Assembly (NCBI RefSeq): GCF_003073045.1
Contig: NC_037590.1
Coordinates: forward strand, 29,104,449-29,168,448
Length of the DNA: 64,000 nucleotides
Direction: 5' to 3'
From: Pomacea canaliculata
Lineage: Eukaryota; Mollusca; Gastropoda; Architaenioglossa; Ampullariidae
The notes beneath the pieces were generated by a model, which worked only from the letters and a program-made list of their open reading frames with translations, did no database searches and had not been told where the DNA came from. Position numbers and translations under genes: made by a program. Positions 40,101 through 52,091 of this stretch are shown in pieces. Position 1 is the stretch's first letter. Every line of letters begins with the position of its first letter.

Positions 40101-43100
40101 TGCTGATGTCTTTGTTTCAGCTACTTTCGTTCTGGATCAATGTAACTTGCATGTAAAATGCATGTTGGTCAACAAAATGTGAACATATATTTCATAAGCT
40201 ACTAACAATTCTACAAATGTGGATAAATGCAATTTTAATGAAAGTAGGGGATGGCGCAACTGCGCCTGGAAACCAACTGGGTAACCTGCTGGTCCCAAGC
40301 GCAGATGAAGAAGGAAGGTTGGGAGTGGGGCTAGCAACCCCACCCAGTAAAAAAACAAAATGCTACAGAAACCGCAAACACATTAACTGCACAACAAGAG
40401 CCTGGACGTGAAGATCCCTCTTCGGAAGGGCCTATGATGCATGCTGGCGAAAGCCCTCGGGAAGCCAGCTTGCCGACCTAACTTCTCACGGCCAAGACAA
40501 AAACCAGGAACATCAAAACCCTGTACGAGAGAGGTAAATCATCTCAGGTAGCCCAGGAAATGAAGAAAAATAATACCAAGCTACTCGGCCTGCTTGAGAC
40601 AAGGTGGAATGGAAACAGTCAGACCAGACTTTCATCAGGGGAGACTATCATCTACTTTGGACATGAAGACCCTGACCATGATCACACAAGGAGTAGCTGT
40701 ACTGATGACACCAGAGGCTGCAAGATCACTAATAGCATGGGAACCAGTTTTCCCACGACTCATGTCAGCAAGATTCAACTCCAAAGGAAAAAAGATCATC
40801 ATCCAGTGCTATGCACTTACCAATGAAGCTAAAGAAGAGGGAAAAAAAAAGACTTTTACAACTCCCTACAAGCGCTGGTTGAATGTCAAAGTTTGAAATG
40901 ACAACACAGACAAAGGACACTTGATGGGAAAGTAGGGTGTGGGCAACTGCAATGAAAATGGCGAGCTGCTCACAGACTTCTGCTTGTTCAGTCGGAGGCA
41001 CAGTATTTCCACACAAAGCCATTCACAAGACCACCTGGAATTCACCAGATGGACATATAGAAAACTAGATCAATCACATCACCATTAATCGCCAGTTTAG
41101 AAGGAGTCTGCTGGATGTCAGGGTAAAGTGAGTCGTTGATGCAGCCACAGACCACCACCAGCTTGTGGCAGCCATGAAGATAAAGCCAAGGTCTTTCCAT
41201 GACTCATCAGAAATACCACACCACAAATTCAACAATCAATTTCTTAGAGACCACAGAAAGCAAGAAGAGTTCAACTGTGAAGTCAAAAACAGGTTTGCGG
41301 CGCTGGAGGTACTCCTGGAAGAAACAGTGGCCAACCACTGCCACTGCAAAGAATTACCAAAGTTCATTGCCATCATCAAGCAGCTGTATGAGGACTCAAC
41401 ATGCCAGGTGATCCACAATGGAAAACTGGCTGACCCCTTCGCAGTGAGGACAGGAGTAAGGCAAGATTGTATGCTCTCGCCGACAATCTTCATGATCGTC
41501 ATAGACTGGATCATGAGAAGAACAAACTCTAACAACAACACAGGCATTCAGTGGACCTTCGCCAGGCAACTTGAGGATCTTGACTTTGCAGATGGCATCA
41601 GCCTGTTGTCCCACAAGCAACAACACACACAGAAAAAGCTCACTCAGCTTGCAGAAGAAGCAGCGATGACTAGCCTAACCATCAACATCAAGCATCAAGA
41701 AGACGTAGGTAATGCGGGTCAACAACAAGCAAAAAGCCCCACTACAACTACATGGGAAATGTATTACAGAGTCTGACCGTTTCACCTACCTTGGCAGCAC
41801 AGTCAGCAAAGATGGATATACAGATGATGTAAAAAGCCAAATAAACAAAGCCAGGCTTGCATTCCACACCCTGTGACCTATCTGGAATTTCAAGGCTTTA
41901 TCTTTACACACCAAGAATCGCATCTTTAGCACAAATGTAAAATCAGTCCTTCTGTATGGATTTGAGACATGGCATGTGGCAAATGCTATCACTAAGAAGA
42001 TACAGACATTGTCAACAGATGTCTGCGTCACATCCTCAACAGCAGATGACCCGAGAAGATCTCAAATATAGAGAGGGAGAGGACCAACCAAAATCCTGCC
42101 AGACAAGACATCAAGAAGCGGTAGTGGGGCTGGATTGGTCACACCTTGCAAAAGCTAGCCGACAATTTAACGAGACAAGCTCTGGGCTGGACCCCACAGG
42201 GGTGGTGCAGGGTTGGGAGACCCAGACAGACATGGAGGAGATCAGTTCACAGAGAGGCAGTAGCAGCTGGCATGACATAGTCCCAACTGGAAAGGGATGC
42301 CCAGAACCGGGTCCGATGGCAGGGTGTGGTTGCGGCCCTATGCTCCACTTGGGGCGACTAGGATCAAGAAGAAGGGGATGGCGCTGGTGGAGGTGAAGTC
42401 ATCATCCCTCTAAACCTTCTAAAATATTGTTAATTGTAAAAATGGAAAAAATATGTCGTCATAGTATGGAGCAAAACTGGGGAAAAGAACTTTGTTGACA
42501 GGTTTCATGCAATCAAGATGACTTGTACATTTCCATATTCCACTACTGAATCAACCATTGATATCGTATTGACTGTATTATGCATAATACTGTTAGGTGC
42601 AAACTCATTTTAGAGAAAGTTGTTGTAGGTTCTAAATAACATGTCTTTTTAATCTCGATTTAAAGAAAAAGGAAAATATCACGTCATAAAAATGAACTTA
42701 CTTCTGCATGTGGGAAAGGGCACTCTGGCAAATAAACCTTGGACTGCTTTCCTGTTGAAAGCCTGTTCAGAGTTAAGAGAAATATGTTGATTTTATGACT
42801 AATTGTACACAAATTTACCTGAATATGAGATGACCAATGTGATTAACCGAAAGTCAAGGAATTCTTCCCTTAGAGTATCCTTTTCTAGTTATTTTTATGC
42901 GTTCTTTTAACAATTTATACATTCTAAAAATAATGTATATTCTGAACCAAGGATAAACTTTGCCATCAGTGAACCAGCAATAACAGACATGAAACAATCT
43001 CACTGAACTCTTTCTAATTTTATGAGAAAAAAAAAAAATCAAACATTTACAGTCATGAACCTATCTTACCATTCTGCATAGATATTTGAGTATGCAAGAG

Positions 43101-46100
43101 AGCCATCAGAAACAGGAGACACAAAATACATTGGAGTATTTGACAGACCACACTGGTCCAGGTGACCAGAAAGACACTCAAACAAATCGTATGTCACACC
43201 AGAAGGATAGCATGGTACCAGAACACTCCCTCCATGTTTCACAGTCACAGCTGCAAATGAAAAAATTAAAAAAATTTTTTTTAAACGAAAATATTAATAC
43301 AGCAAATAAAAGCTGTATGCTGCATGTTAAGCTTAAAAATTACTGTACAATATTCAAAATTACAAGACATCTATTTAAAGAAGAATAATTACGAAAAATC
43401 ATTCAAGCTAAAGAACTATTAATGAAATAATTTTCTGAAGTCTTATTTTTAAAGGAAATTGTGCTGACTTAACATAGGGGATATGCACTTACCTGCATTC
43501 ACACAAAACTCTCCAATCATTGGGTCAGGCAAAGCAAGAGGCGTTTGAGTTAGGCATGTTAAAATCAGGACATCACTATTTTTCAATGGTGCTTGTTCCA
43601 TGGGCTGAACAGAATATATTAAAAAGAGTGTAATGCTGCAAGAGTGTAAAGTTGAAAAATAAATTCAATAGTTATTAATTTTATATACAATCAGAGATCT
43701 TCACAGTAATTTTTTGCATGTGTCTACATCGATGTGCATGCTCTTTGTCTTTCTGTTTCTTGCATGCATGCAAACACACAATGATCAAATACCTTGGGAT
43801 GAGTTGTCAAAGTAGAAGTACCAGAAACATAGCAGATCTGAAAACAACAAAAAATATACAAAAAATGACAGATTTTAACCTGCAAAAATTAAATTTTATT
43901 TTACTACATATGGACTCCCATTAGCACTTTTTCTGAAGCTTTGGTAAATACTTACTTTTTCAAACGCAGATTGTATAATCCAGTTACTACTGCCTATACA
44001 ACAACCTGAACTGACTGATTGGACTTGTAATGCTCCAAAAACATCCTGAAACAAAGAAGTAGACATCCATACCCTCAAAACATATAATTAGAAACTGTGT
44101 TTCATTCGTTCTAATCTTCTTTACAATCACCTAAGTCACACATTATCATAGGTCCCCCATTAAGTGTAGCACTGACAATGTGAGCATATAGGCATACTTA
44201 TGCAGTGGACTGACCTTTTTCAGTATGTTGGTGTTTAACATATGACAAATGGAAAGTGGCTATTTGAGAATTATTATCTTGTAAATAACTAAACATTTAG
44301 AAAATATATTTCTCTTATGTTGGTCATTAATACTATACTGATTGCTCATTGTTACATGTGAAGGCCAGGAATCATATATAGGTGAACTTGGGCACTGAAT
44401 GTATTTCATACCAGAAAACTATTTCAGTAACATATGTTCTAATAATAGAGGTCATAGTTCCATTATTCTGATGGAAATGATTCATACTTCATACTGATAT
44501 ACCTGAATCATTCTACCCATTCCCTAAAAATTCACACACTTTTTAAGTCGTACCTATCAATCAAAGATGTCAACATAATATGAAAAGGTAAAGAGCAATC
44601 AATTTATAAGTAACCAATAAACAAAACAAAAGTTTAGGTTATTTAGGAAAATGCTGCTGTATGTTCAGTCAAGTGATACAAAAATAAAGGTAATTCCATG
44701 ACCTTTTGTGTTAGGGAATGAAGTGTGTAAACCACCACTTATCTTGGGGCAAGCTTTTTTTGAGGGTGGTGACCATCTCTCTCTCACTGCCTTACCTTTT
44801 ATAACCCTCTACAGCTAGGTACCCACTTTACACCTTGACCGGAAGAAGTAAGCTTGTGTCCCATGTGCAGGGGCAGATTGGAGCTTTAAAGCGGCCCAGG
44901 CATTATTTACAGAGCGGCCCTTCTCACTAAAATAGGCCTATAATATTATTCTATAGAACAAAATAGGCCCACCGGGCATTGCCCAAATGCCTGCCTGGCC
45001 AGTCCACCACTGCACATGGGCATTGAGCTGGCTAGTATGTGCATCTTCAGGGTCAGATGCTATAACCTCTAAACAATCCACTTTGAACCCAAAGGCATGC
45101 ATAATAACTGGTTTGATGCCCATGCAATTCAATGTACTTCCCCAGTAGACCTAGATGTGGAAAAGAGGCTGCAAGGAAGATAGGTGGGCACTGCCCTCAC
45201 AAAAATATCCCTGGAATAACTAACTAAAAGGTCATGGGATTACCTTCACAAGTGATAAAGTTGGCAAGTTGGCATCACAAATACTGCTGTTAACATGTTT
45301 TCTGATCTTATGCATGATGTTTATTGTGCATATTGCAGAGAAAGGATGCAAAGGATGTCACTAATGTCATTTTCTCCCCTCCTCCCCAATCCAACCTCTT
45401 CATTTTTTCAACCTTCTCCTCCAATAATCTTCTTGATCTCTTAACATTCAGACCTCTAGACTGACTTGCTGCACAATGTTTGAGATGCCATTCAGACACA
45501 ATCATATATCTGTACATCTGTTACACTGACAAGCACAAACTCCCTCAGCAGGGAATTTAATATTTTGGAATTAAGTTTTGGATGCTTGCTTTTCTATAGT
45601 GGGAACTAGTAGTTAAAATAGTGAGATATGGTATTAAATCTACATTTAGGTGTATGTACCAAGTGTTGCTTATCCTTAGACATTTGCTCATAGTTACTGG
45701 GGTTTAAAATTTTGTGTCTTGTGACAGTCCTTTGACTAGGCAATCAACACACAACCTGGGTAGCCAAAAGCATTTGTTAAGAGACATATTCATTCATGAC
45801 AGACAACCATTACCTTTTTTCACCTATATGTTAAAGCAAGAATTATATACCAGGAATTTTGATACTGAGGTTCAACTGTAAGTGGCAGCAGTTTTACACT
45901 TCATTGGATCATGTACACCACCTCTATAATTCTATATTCCCTGAATAATTTCTCATCATTAGCTACTGGCTACCTTAAGGTTTCTGATCTCAAAAGTAGG
46001 TTCAAGAGTTCACAATGCAGTGAGTGTATTTAAGAACACTCATTCAGTCAAAATTTACAAAGGAGAGAAAATGTTTTATTTTTCACATTCTACAGCTAAT

Positions 46101-49100
46101 ACAAATCATCCACATCCATGATGACAGCTCTTAGGACTACCCAGATTATTGACATTCTAAAATGTTAAGTATTGCACTCACCAGTTTCTCATTGAAACCA
46201 ACTGCTTGTATCTTTGAAAGACATGCATCAATGTCATGTTGTGTATAAAATTTTCGCCATCCACGAGGCTCAACAGCACTCCTTAGTGGAGGGGGTACAA
46301 TACTACAAATGAAAATAATAAATTAACAAATAACACTGAAAACTTTACAAATGCACAAAATGAAACAGAAAAATGCACCTATAATATAAACAAAAGTATA
46401 GTTTATACACATTTCAAATAACCAAGAAAAAAGAGAAGCAAATCAGCTAAAGTTATCTAAATAAAGTACACAGGTACAAAGACTTCACACTTTCTTATTG
46501 TTTAAACTGATACTTACTTTGCAAACTCTTCTTCTTTCCATGCACTTGCAACTTTCAGTTTGGGATTTCTTTCAATATACTTTACCATCTCTTCCATGTA
46601 CATTCTAACAATCAAATCAGAATAAGTTACATAAGAGCATGGTGAAATACATGCATAAACTACATTTACAATCAGCAAACTGAAAAAAGAAAAATTTATT
46701 CAGGTGAATGTGTGTTCTCACATATATGTGCCCAGTATTGAATGGGGATGCAGATATGTATTTGCAGACACACACAAATGCATAAATAAATCCAAAAACA
46801 CATCCCTATACACACACAAAAAGATTAGCAGAAACATGAAGATACCTTCCAATTTGTATAGTTGGCTCTGTGGCATATATCTTTCCATGGAAATTAGTGT
46901 ACTGAGTCAAGTATGGTAGAGCTAGCATAGTGTTGAAATTTGAAATCAAAACAGCATCAATCTGAGACACATCCACCACTCCAAACTGAAAAATGTATAT
47001 TTTCAAGAAAAAAATTATTTACCTTTCTTGTTAATCTTCCAATATAATTACTACAGATTATATCTCAAAAGTAGATAAAATATCAAACCCTAAGTCAATG
47101 GATTCTTCAACTGATTCACCTTAATTTCTGATTAAAACCTGATTATCTATTTTGTGTTTCAAAACTTTTTAGTTTAAATATAACAGGTATGTTTCTATGT
47201 GTGTATACAAACATATGTATGTATGACAAAGAAAAGAATATGTATCATATTTGACACACCTGTGCATATGTGCAGTTAGTTTTGACTAAAGTACTTCTCC
47301 AACATCACACAAAACCTTTGCAAGTTAAAGCATACTCCTGTCTGAAGACATAAATATATTATTTACAAAAAAGCATACAAACAAAATGATTACCTCAGGT
47401 ACAGAAAATTCTGGTGTGCCATCAATGAATACTCTGCCCATGCATTCCCTGAATTCATTTACCTAAAAAAAAATTTTTTAAACCAATGACAACAAAAAAC
47501 CAAACAAACAAACCCAAAACCATACAAATTCAAAGTATGAAGATAAAGGAATCTTCTCAATAAACTTATATTTTTTTCAGAGAAAACAAAACAGGTTACA
47601 AAAAAATAACATCAATGTCTATTCAAATAAAAGTAAATTAAAGCATCAGCTGCTGATGATTCAATAAATACATCTTTAAATAAACTTTGATTTTTCTTTC
47701 TTTTTGATCTCTCTGGAAAAATAAATATAAAATACAAAAAAACCTTACCATTTTTTCACTTAATTTTGTCCTCTTGTCTCCTCCAACACCAGACCATTGA
47801 GAGACTCTTGTTAATAAAGATCTAAAAATAGAATGATTTGATGCATTACAAAGCATTATTTTATCATAAAAGCAAATAAATGAAATCTCTTTATTGATGT
47901 ATTCAATGTTGATACAATTGAGCCACAGAAATCACATTTAAGATTAGCATCTATATATATGTGCACTCATACAAGTACATACCCACAATCTCAAAAGCAT
48001 GGATAATAAATATTTTCTTGGTTTCCTACTCATACATGTAAAAACAGTCCCTACCCAACACAAGATGAATTATAAAAACCACATAACAGTCACATCTGTA
48101 ATGTTATAGAGATTAACAGTGTATTGTACTGATGTCATAATAAAAAATTTAATAATTAAACAATTCTTGGTACTTTAAAAAATAGATCAGTTTCACCGAT
48201 AATAAAATTACTAAGTCATATATACAGATGAACAAATGCTACTTAATACACGTAGTCTTGGAATATTTAATCATTTAAGAAAGGCTGCCAATGCTAGCTT
48301 CTGGAAAAGAAACAGCAGTTCTAAGAAGAATCCAAATAAAAAGTGGCCTGCTATAAGTTACTACTGTTTTTCTCTGGAACAATCTTATAGTTATGATCCT
48401 TAAATAACAAATCAATTTTAACACTTAAGTTTGGTAAATTTCGTGTTTACTGCTAGTACAAGGTACAGCCCGCTCCCTCTTCTCTCAATATTAATGCTCT
48501 GCCAAACCTTTTGTAAATGTCAATACTAACTTCAAAAACAGGTCTATCTAAAAACTTATAAACAATGTACAAGCAATGTTAAAATGTACCAACCATGATG
48601 AGAATCAGTATATACTAACCCTGGAATGGTGAGGAGAGGCAGGAAATGAGCAATCTGAGAAATGTCTAATCCACAGTCTAACATGAGGGCAACACTCTTG
48701 AAATACAACACAAAGCATGGCTTGCTTGGATTGTTGGAAAGACACACCTGATAAAGGAGGAAGCAAGAGTAAGTTTAGCTTATGTATACAAAAATGTAAT
48801 TATCAAACTGAACTATATGATGCCATTCCATTCACATGGACAGATGTCCCACTATCACCAGCAAATCCACCAGCGGAGGAGTGTGTTTTTACAGAAATGA
48901 AAGGTACTGCAACACTGATGTAGTCAGGAAATGACTGAGTACCACCAATTTTTAACTGCCGTTCATTTCCCTCCATCCTTACTACCTGCCCAGGGAATTC
49001 CCTCAGCTGTTTTACACACTTCTGTATATCCACCCACATGCCAACACTAAGTCCGCTGCTCTCCTGATTGCCGATGTGACACACACATTAGATGCCACTT

Positions 49101-52091
49101 GCCTGGACACTCCCAAGTTTATCGTTGGTGACTTAAATCATTGCCAGCTTACCGGGATACTTAAAAACTATGAGCAATATATATCCTGCTCCACACACTA
49201 TTCTCCACATTGTCATGGCACTGTCCCTGGTGCTTACAAAACACAACAGCATTCTGCTTGCACCAGTGTATAACACAGTGTGTCAGTGATTTACACTGGT
49301 GGCGAAGACAGTAAAGTGCTGGACTGAACAATCATCCACCTGCAGGGGTGCTTTGACTGCACAGGCTGGCAGGTTTTTCAATAATTCAAGTGACAATCTA
49401 GATGACTTGGTTGATGTGTCTTCCTACATCACTTTCTATGTTGACACAGTCATATCCTCCAAGGAAAATGCCATATTTCCTAATAATAAAACCTGGGTAA
49501 CGAAGGAACTCAAATCCCTATTGAATAACAAAAAGTATATATTTTATACTGGAACTGTACATGATCAAAACCTAGTGAATAGGGACGAGCTGGATGCCAT
49601 CAGGGAAGCAAAGAAAAGATACAAGGACAAAGTTGAGTTGCAGTTCAAGTTCAGTAGTGGTGACCTCGGAGCAGCATGGCATGGTATTAAGGATATGTCC
49701 TCTATCAATCGCAAGGAAAATGCTCTTAAACAATCAGTGGCACTCGAAGCATTGATGAGTGTGATCTTCCAAATGTGCTTAACTCTTTTTTAAGCCTGCT
49801 TTGAGAAAAATGACTTCTCTTACAATGTTTCTACACTAAAACAGTCTCTGGTCCCTGAGTATAGGTTGGTGATTGTCAGAGTAAACAACACTTGTACCTC
49901 CTACGGAAACTCAAATCTTTCTCTGTCAGCTCTGTCATCCTCACATGGTTCTATCGGCGCTTCATTGAAAGTCTCATCACTTTTTCTGTCATTTCTTGGT
50001 TCCACTGCCTGTCCTACAGCAGTGGTTCTCAAAGTATTTCAGACCGCAGACTACTTTACTAAAGTAAAAAAAAACCCAAACAAACAAAAAAAAATACAAA
50101 AAAACGGCTGACCACCAAGGCCTAAAATCACTCTGTACCATAAATTTTCAAATTTAAATTGATGCATTTGTTTCATTACAATTCAAAACAAAATGCACTT
50201 TTGTGACAGTAGTATAGTAATAAGTTTACATAAAATTACATACTTCGTAAAGTACACATAAAAGTTTAAAATAAGAAGTGCGCTGCGTTACTAACAGATG
50301 AAACAGTTAAATGACACAATGCTCACGCTGTGACATAAAGACTTAGTTGGTAAGCAAGCGTTTTTTGCAAATGAACAGTTGGGCATCAATAAAATTAAAA
50401 CTCATGTGAAATCAGTACTGGAATAATTAGTGTATCTGGCGATTTAAACATCACTTTGCTGACATATGATGACTGTCAGCTGCAGACCACCTGACTTATG
50501 TGTGTGGCCCACACTTTGAGAACCACTGCCTTAGGGAACAAGAATAGTCTTGTCTCCCTTGTAAATATCTGTTCCAAGATCACTGGTGAATGGCACGTGG
50601 AACAAATGAGTTGAGGTGACGATTGGTTCTGCATACCTACAGTCAGACCACAAGACTGAAAACTCATATGTCAACACATGATCAGAAATAGAGAGGATGT
50701 GTGATGCCTTCCTGAGAATTTGCTCATGACATAAGGCTGCCAGATCCCTTTGCCAGGTTGAGATGATCTTGGAACAGATATTAACAAGGGAGACAAGACT
50801 GTTCCTGTTCCCTAGAGACAGCCTGTGAAACCAAGAGATGAACGAAAAAGTGATAAGACTTTCAATGGTCCTTTTGGTCAGAGCTCTCCTCATTTCCATA
50901 TCCCACAGCCTATCCCATCTCTTTTTCCTTCTTTTGTAGAAAGCATTTTCACATTTGGTTTTCTCTGACTGCTTTTCCTAATACATTATGCACATTATTC
51001 TTTTCACCATTGTTATTTTCAAAGCCTTTTTTAGGCATGTTTTCTAGGCAAGGATACTTAGGACTCTATCCACCAGGTCCTAATCCTTTGTTATCATCAC
51101 AACCACTTTGCAACATTTAATAGCTTCTTTTTCATGGAGGATCCAAAATGCATGGTTTAAGGCTCATAGTAAAGAAATGCCCAGTAAATGTAAAATGCAT
51201 CTTTTCATTCTTCAACACACTATGTCTGGCACACATTACAATAAAATGTTATGTTTTTTGAGACTGGTGTGTCAATATGGTACTGATATATGTTATTTCT
51301 TCTTTCGCTTTGAATTATCTCATTCAAACATACCCAGAACTATAACTCAAGTTTTGTGCCAACTGCACTGCTGTGTGCTCAGCATTTCTGGTCTGAGATA
51401 AAGTGGCTCCAAAGTCAATAAGATATTTCAGCTCTTCTGAGTGGCCTTCAAATGATGCATACATTGCTATTTTACACCCAGTCATATCTGTGGCATTTGT
51501 ATCATCCCCCAGTCAGATTCTGAATCATCTCCCTCGCTATTTTGAGCATGTTGAACTTTGCCTCTTTATGAGTAAGGAGTCCCCATTATGAATAGGACTA
51601 TATCAGGCAACTTGCAGTCACTTCCAATTCAGTCTCATATTTGTATACTCTACAGCTTTGGCATCTTTAGACAAATTCCAGCATGCCTACTAGTGGCACA
51701 TAATTTCATACTTTTATTTTTGTTACATGCATTTCTCATTTCTGAGATATCTTGATAAAGATTTGTAAAGTCTGTTATCCTCATAGTCTTTCTATATAGA
51801 TCCCCTTGATGTGCCATTTTCAAAGGCACTGATTGAGGTAGGCTAAAGAAGACTGAGCCTTTTTCACGACAGCTTGAGTATTGGGATCCCAGAGGTCTCT
51901 TATCGAAGATGGTGCCCAGGTATTTAAAAGTTGTTGTGGACGACAAGGGACATTGTGGAGAATTCTGACGAAAATCAAAGACACTCTCTTTGGCCTTTAC
52001 CACTCAGCATAACAAATATAAAAACTTGTTAGCGCAAACGTTAATATCGTTTTTTACAGTTCAAAAATATTTAAGTCATTACCAGTTTCAT
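34118..52091 (-). CDS. INTS9: Integrator complex subunit 9 (21 exons, 657 aa)
   Basis: Exons in transcript order: 52083-52091, 48620-48747, 47749-47821, 47394-47462, 46846-46985, 46518-46604, 46182-46302, 43956-44045, 43793-43837, 43493-43604, 43070-43250, 42702-42762, 39831-39873, 39312-39437, 38189-38244, 37754-37903, 37499-37585, 36392-36490, 36004-36126, 35703-35759, 34118-34234. The sum is 1,974 nt; all phases agree. INTS9 is the catalytically inactive metallo-beta-lactamase/beta-CASP partner of INTS11 in the Integrator cleavage module, which processes snRNA 3' ends and attenuates RNA polymerase II in the nucleus. Family landmarks: [10 protein letters not shown] (N-terminal MBL), [80 protein letters not shown] and the C-terminal INTS11-binding end [20 protein letters not shown]. 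The length matches the human protein (about 658). Its introns hold several antisense LINE fragments. Confidence 0.96.
35020..35215 (-). repeat. tRNA-related SINE copy
   Basis: In an INTS9 intron. Read on the minus strand it shares a body with the copy at 38.4-38.6 kb: AATCAGGGAAA..., AGAGCTGGACTC, then CATGCCCTAGAT. The 5' end is degraded, so the tRNA-like boxes are not certain in this copy. Confidence 0.5.
36590..37165 (+). mobile_element. 3' end of a non-LTR retrotransposon
   Basis: It lies antisense in the INTS9 intron between 36,490 and 37,499. One frame (36,607-36,921) reads as the C-terminal region that follows the reverse transcriptase in CR1/Jockey-like elements: [44 protein letters not shown] 3' UTR follows and the copy ends TTAATAAAGAATTGTCATTG with three TTGTCA-type units, the usual microsatellite tail. 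It is 5' truncated, as most LINE copies are. The frame is intact over the visible 100 codons, so the copy may be fairly young. Confidence 0.75.
38400..38640 (-). repeat. tRNA-derived SINE copy
   Basis: Read on the minus strand: a pol III-like head with GCACTTGACTTTGGAG (A-box position) and TAGTTCAAGACTC (B box, GTTCRANNC type), then GGCCAGCAACAAG, then a body ending CATGCTATGCCCTAGATGCA. The body is shared with the 35.0-35.2 kb copy. Located in an INTS9 intron. Confidence 0.55.
40243..42400 (+). mobile_element. Degenerate near full-length non-LTR retrotransposon
   Basis: It lies antisense in the INTS9 intron between 39,873 and 42,702. Pieces in order: an apurinic-type endonuclease ([20 protein letters not shown]; then [19 protein letters not shown] in a shifted frame), and a reverse transcriptase (41,165-41,776: [40 protein letters not shown], and [15 protein letters not shown], where the usual FADD is FADG). 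A C-terminal part follows at 41,780-42,360 ([33 protein letters not shown]). The reading frame is broken in several places, and the catalytic Asp pair is altered to Asp-Gly, so it is inactive. The endonuclease resembles the proteins often mis-annotated as craniofacial development protein 2. The clade (RTE-like or other) cannot be settled by eye. Confidence 0.85.
44700..45140. repeat. Repeat interrupted by a hAT-like miniature element
   Basis: In the INTS9 intron between 44,045 and 46,182. Segments 44,700-44,867 and 45,013-45,140 have the look of one older retroposon, read on the minus strand (GGTACCTAGCTGTAGAGGGT; TTATAGCATCTGACCCTGAA). They are separated by the inverted-repeat element described in the next entry. 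The identity of the outer repeat is uncertain. Confidence 0.35.
44868..45012. mobile_element. hAT-like miniature inverted-repeat element (145 bp)
   Basis: The ends are CAGGGGCAGATTGG and, inverted, CCAGTCCACCACTG (complement CAGTGGTGGACTGG): 14-bp terminal repeats with three mismatches and a hAT-type CAG start. The flanking eight bases (CCCATGTG left, CACATGGG right) are complements of one another. The inverted repeat therefore extends outward and no direct target duplication can be read. GGCCC-rich interior, no coding capacity. Confidence 0.55.
48820..50610 (+). mobile_element. Non-LTR retrotransposon fragment (endonuclease to reverse transcriptase)
   Basis: In INTS9 intron 1, antisense to the gene. 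It runs from the endonuclease region ([33 protein letters not shown]) through the linker domain (49,299-49,793: [36 protein letters not shown]) to a C-terminal reverse-transcriptase part ([15 protein letters not shown], then [14 protein letters not shown]). The last part is split by a hAT-like element at 50,022-50,527. Stops and frame changes are frequent, so it is a dead copy; most of the catalytic reverse-transcriptase core is missing. It resembles the Jockey/CR1/L2 group. Confidence 0.8.
50022..50527. mobile_element. hAT-type non-autonomous DNA element (about 506 bp)
   Basis: The ends CAGTGGTTCTCAAAGT and ACTTTGAGAACCACTG are a perfect 16-bp terminal inverted repeat of the kind common in hAT elements. 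It sits inside the LINE copy: LINE sequence stops at ...CTGTCCTA and resumes at CTTAGGGAACAAG, so the insertion is younger than the LINE. The flanks CCTACAG and CCTTAGG look like a decayed 7-8 bp target duplication. AT-rich interior without transposase frames. Confidence 0.8.
50700..50900 (-). mobile_element. Second LINE copy fragment, inverted relative to the first
   Basis: Minus-strand frame from 50,899 downward: [57 protein letters not shown]. This is the same C-terminal region as in the plus-strand copy just to its left, so the two copies form an inverted repeat: about 60 bp near 50,528-50,590 pairs with 50,755-50,815. It is a 5'-truncated or interrupted remnant. Confidence 0.75.
51290..51560 (-). 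pseudogene. Ankyrin-repeat gene remnant in INTS9 intron 1
   Basis: On the minus strand (about 51,487 to 51,314) one frame reads [20 protein letters not shown] followed by [20 protein letters not shown]. This fits the ankyrin pattern (G-TxLxxAxxxGHxExVxxLLxxGAxxxxxxxxGxTAxxLA), although the expected T-L at the start is changed to KIAMY. Just upstream, EGDDSESDW is in another frame, joined across a G run, which suggests a frameshift. A TGA follows 17 codons after the repeat, although a GT there could be a donor. Retroposon fragments lie on both sides. It is best read as a broken fragment of an ankyrin-repeat gene; a live exon of an unseen gene is the alternative. Confidence 0.5.
51870..52003 (-). 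mobile_element. LINE reverse-transcriptase fragment
   Basis: The minus-strand frame begins [13 protein letters not shown] and continues to [12 protein letters not shown], the conserved segment after the catalytic core in Jockey/CR1-type reverse transcriptases (xxFKYLGxxFD). It is probably the upstream part of the minus-strand copy at 50.7-50.9 kb, the two separated by about 900 bp of other sequence. Located in INTS9 intron 1. Confidence 0.6.

Noticed and set aside
48556-48747. INTS9 starting at a GTG at 48,745-48,747
   Set aside because: There is no ATG there; an acceptor AG precedes it and the 9-nt exon at 52,083-52,091 supplies Met-Lys-Leu in phase.
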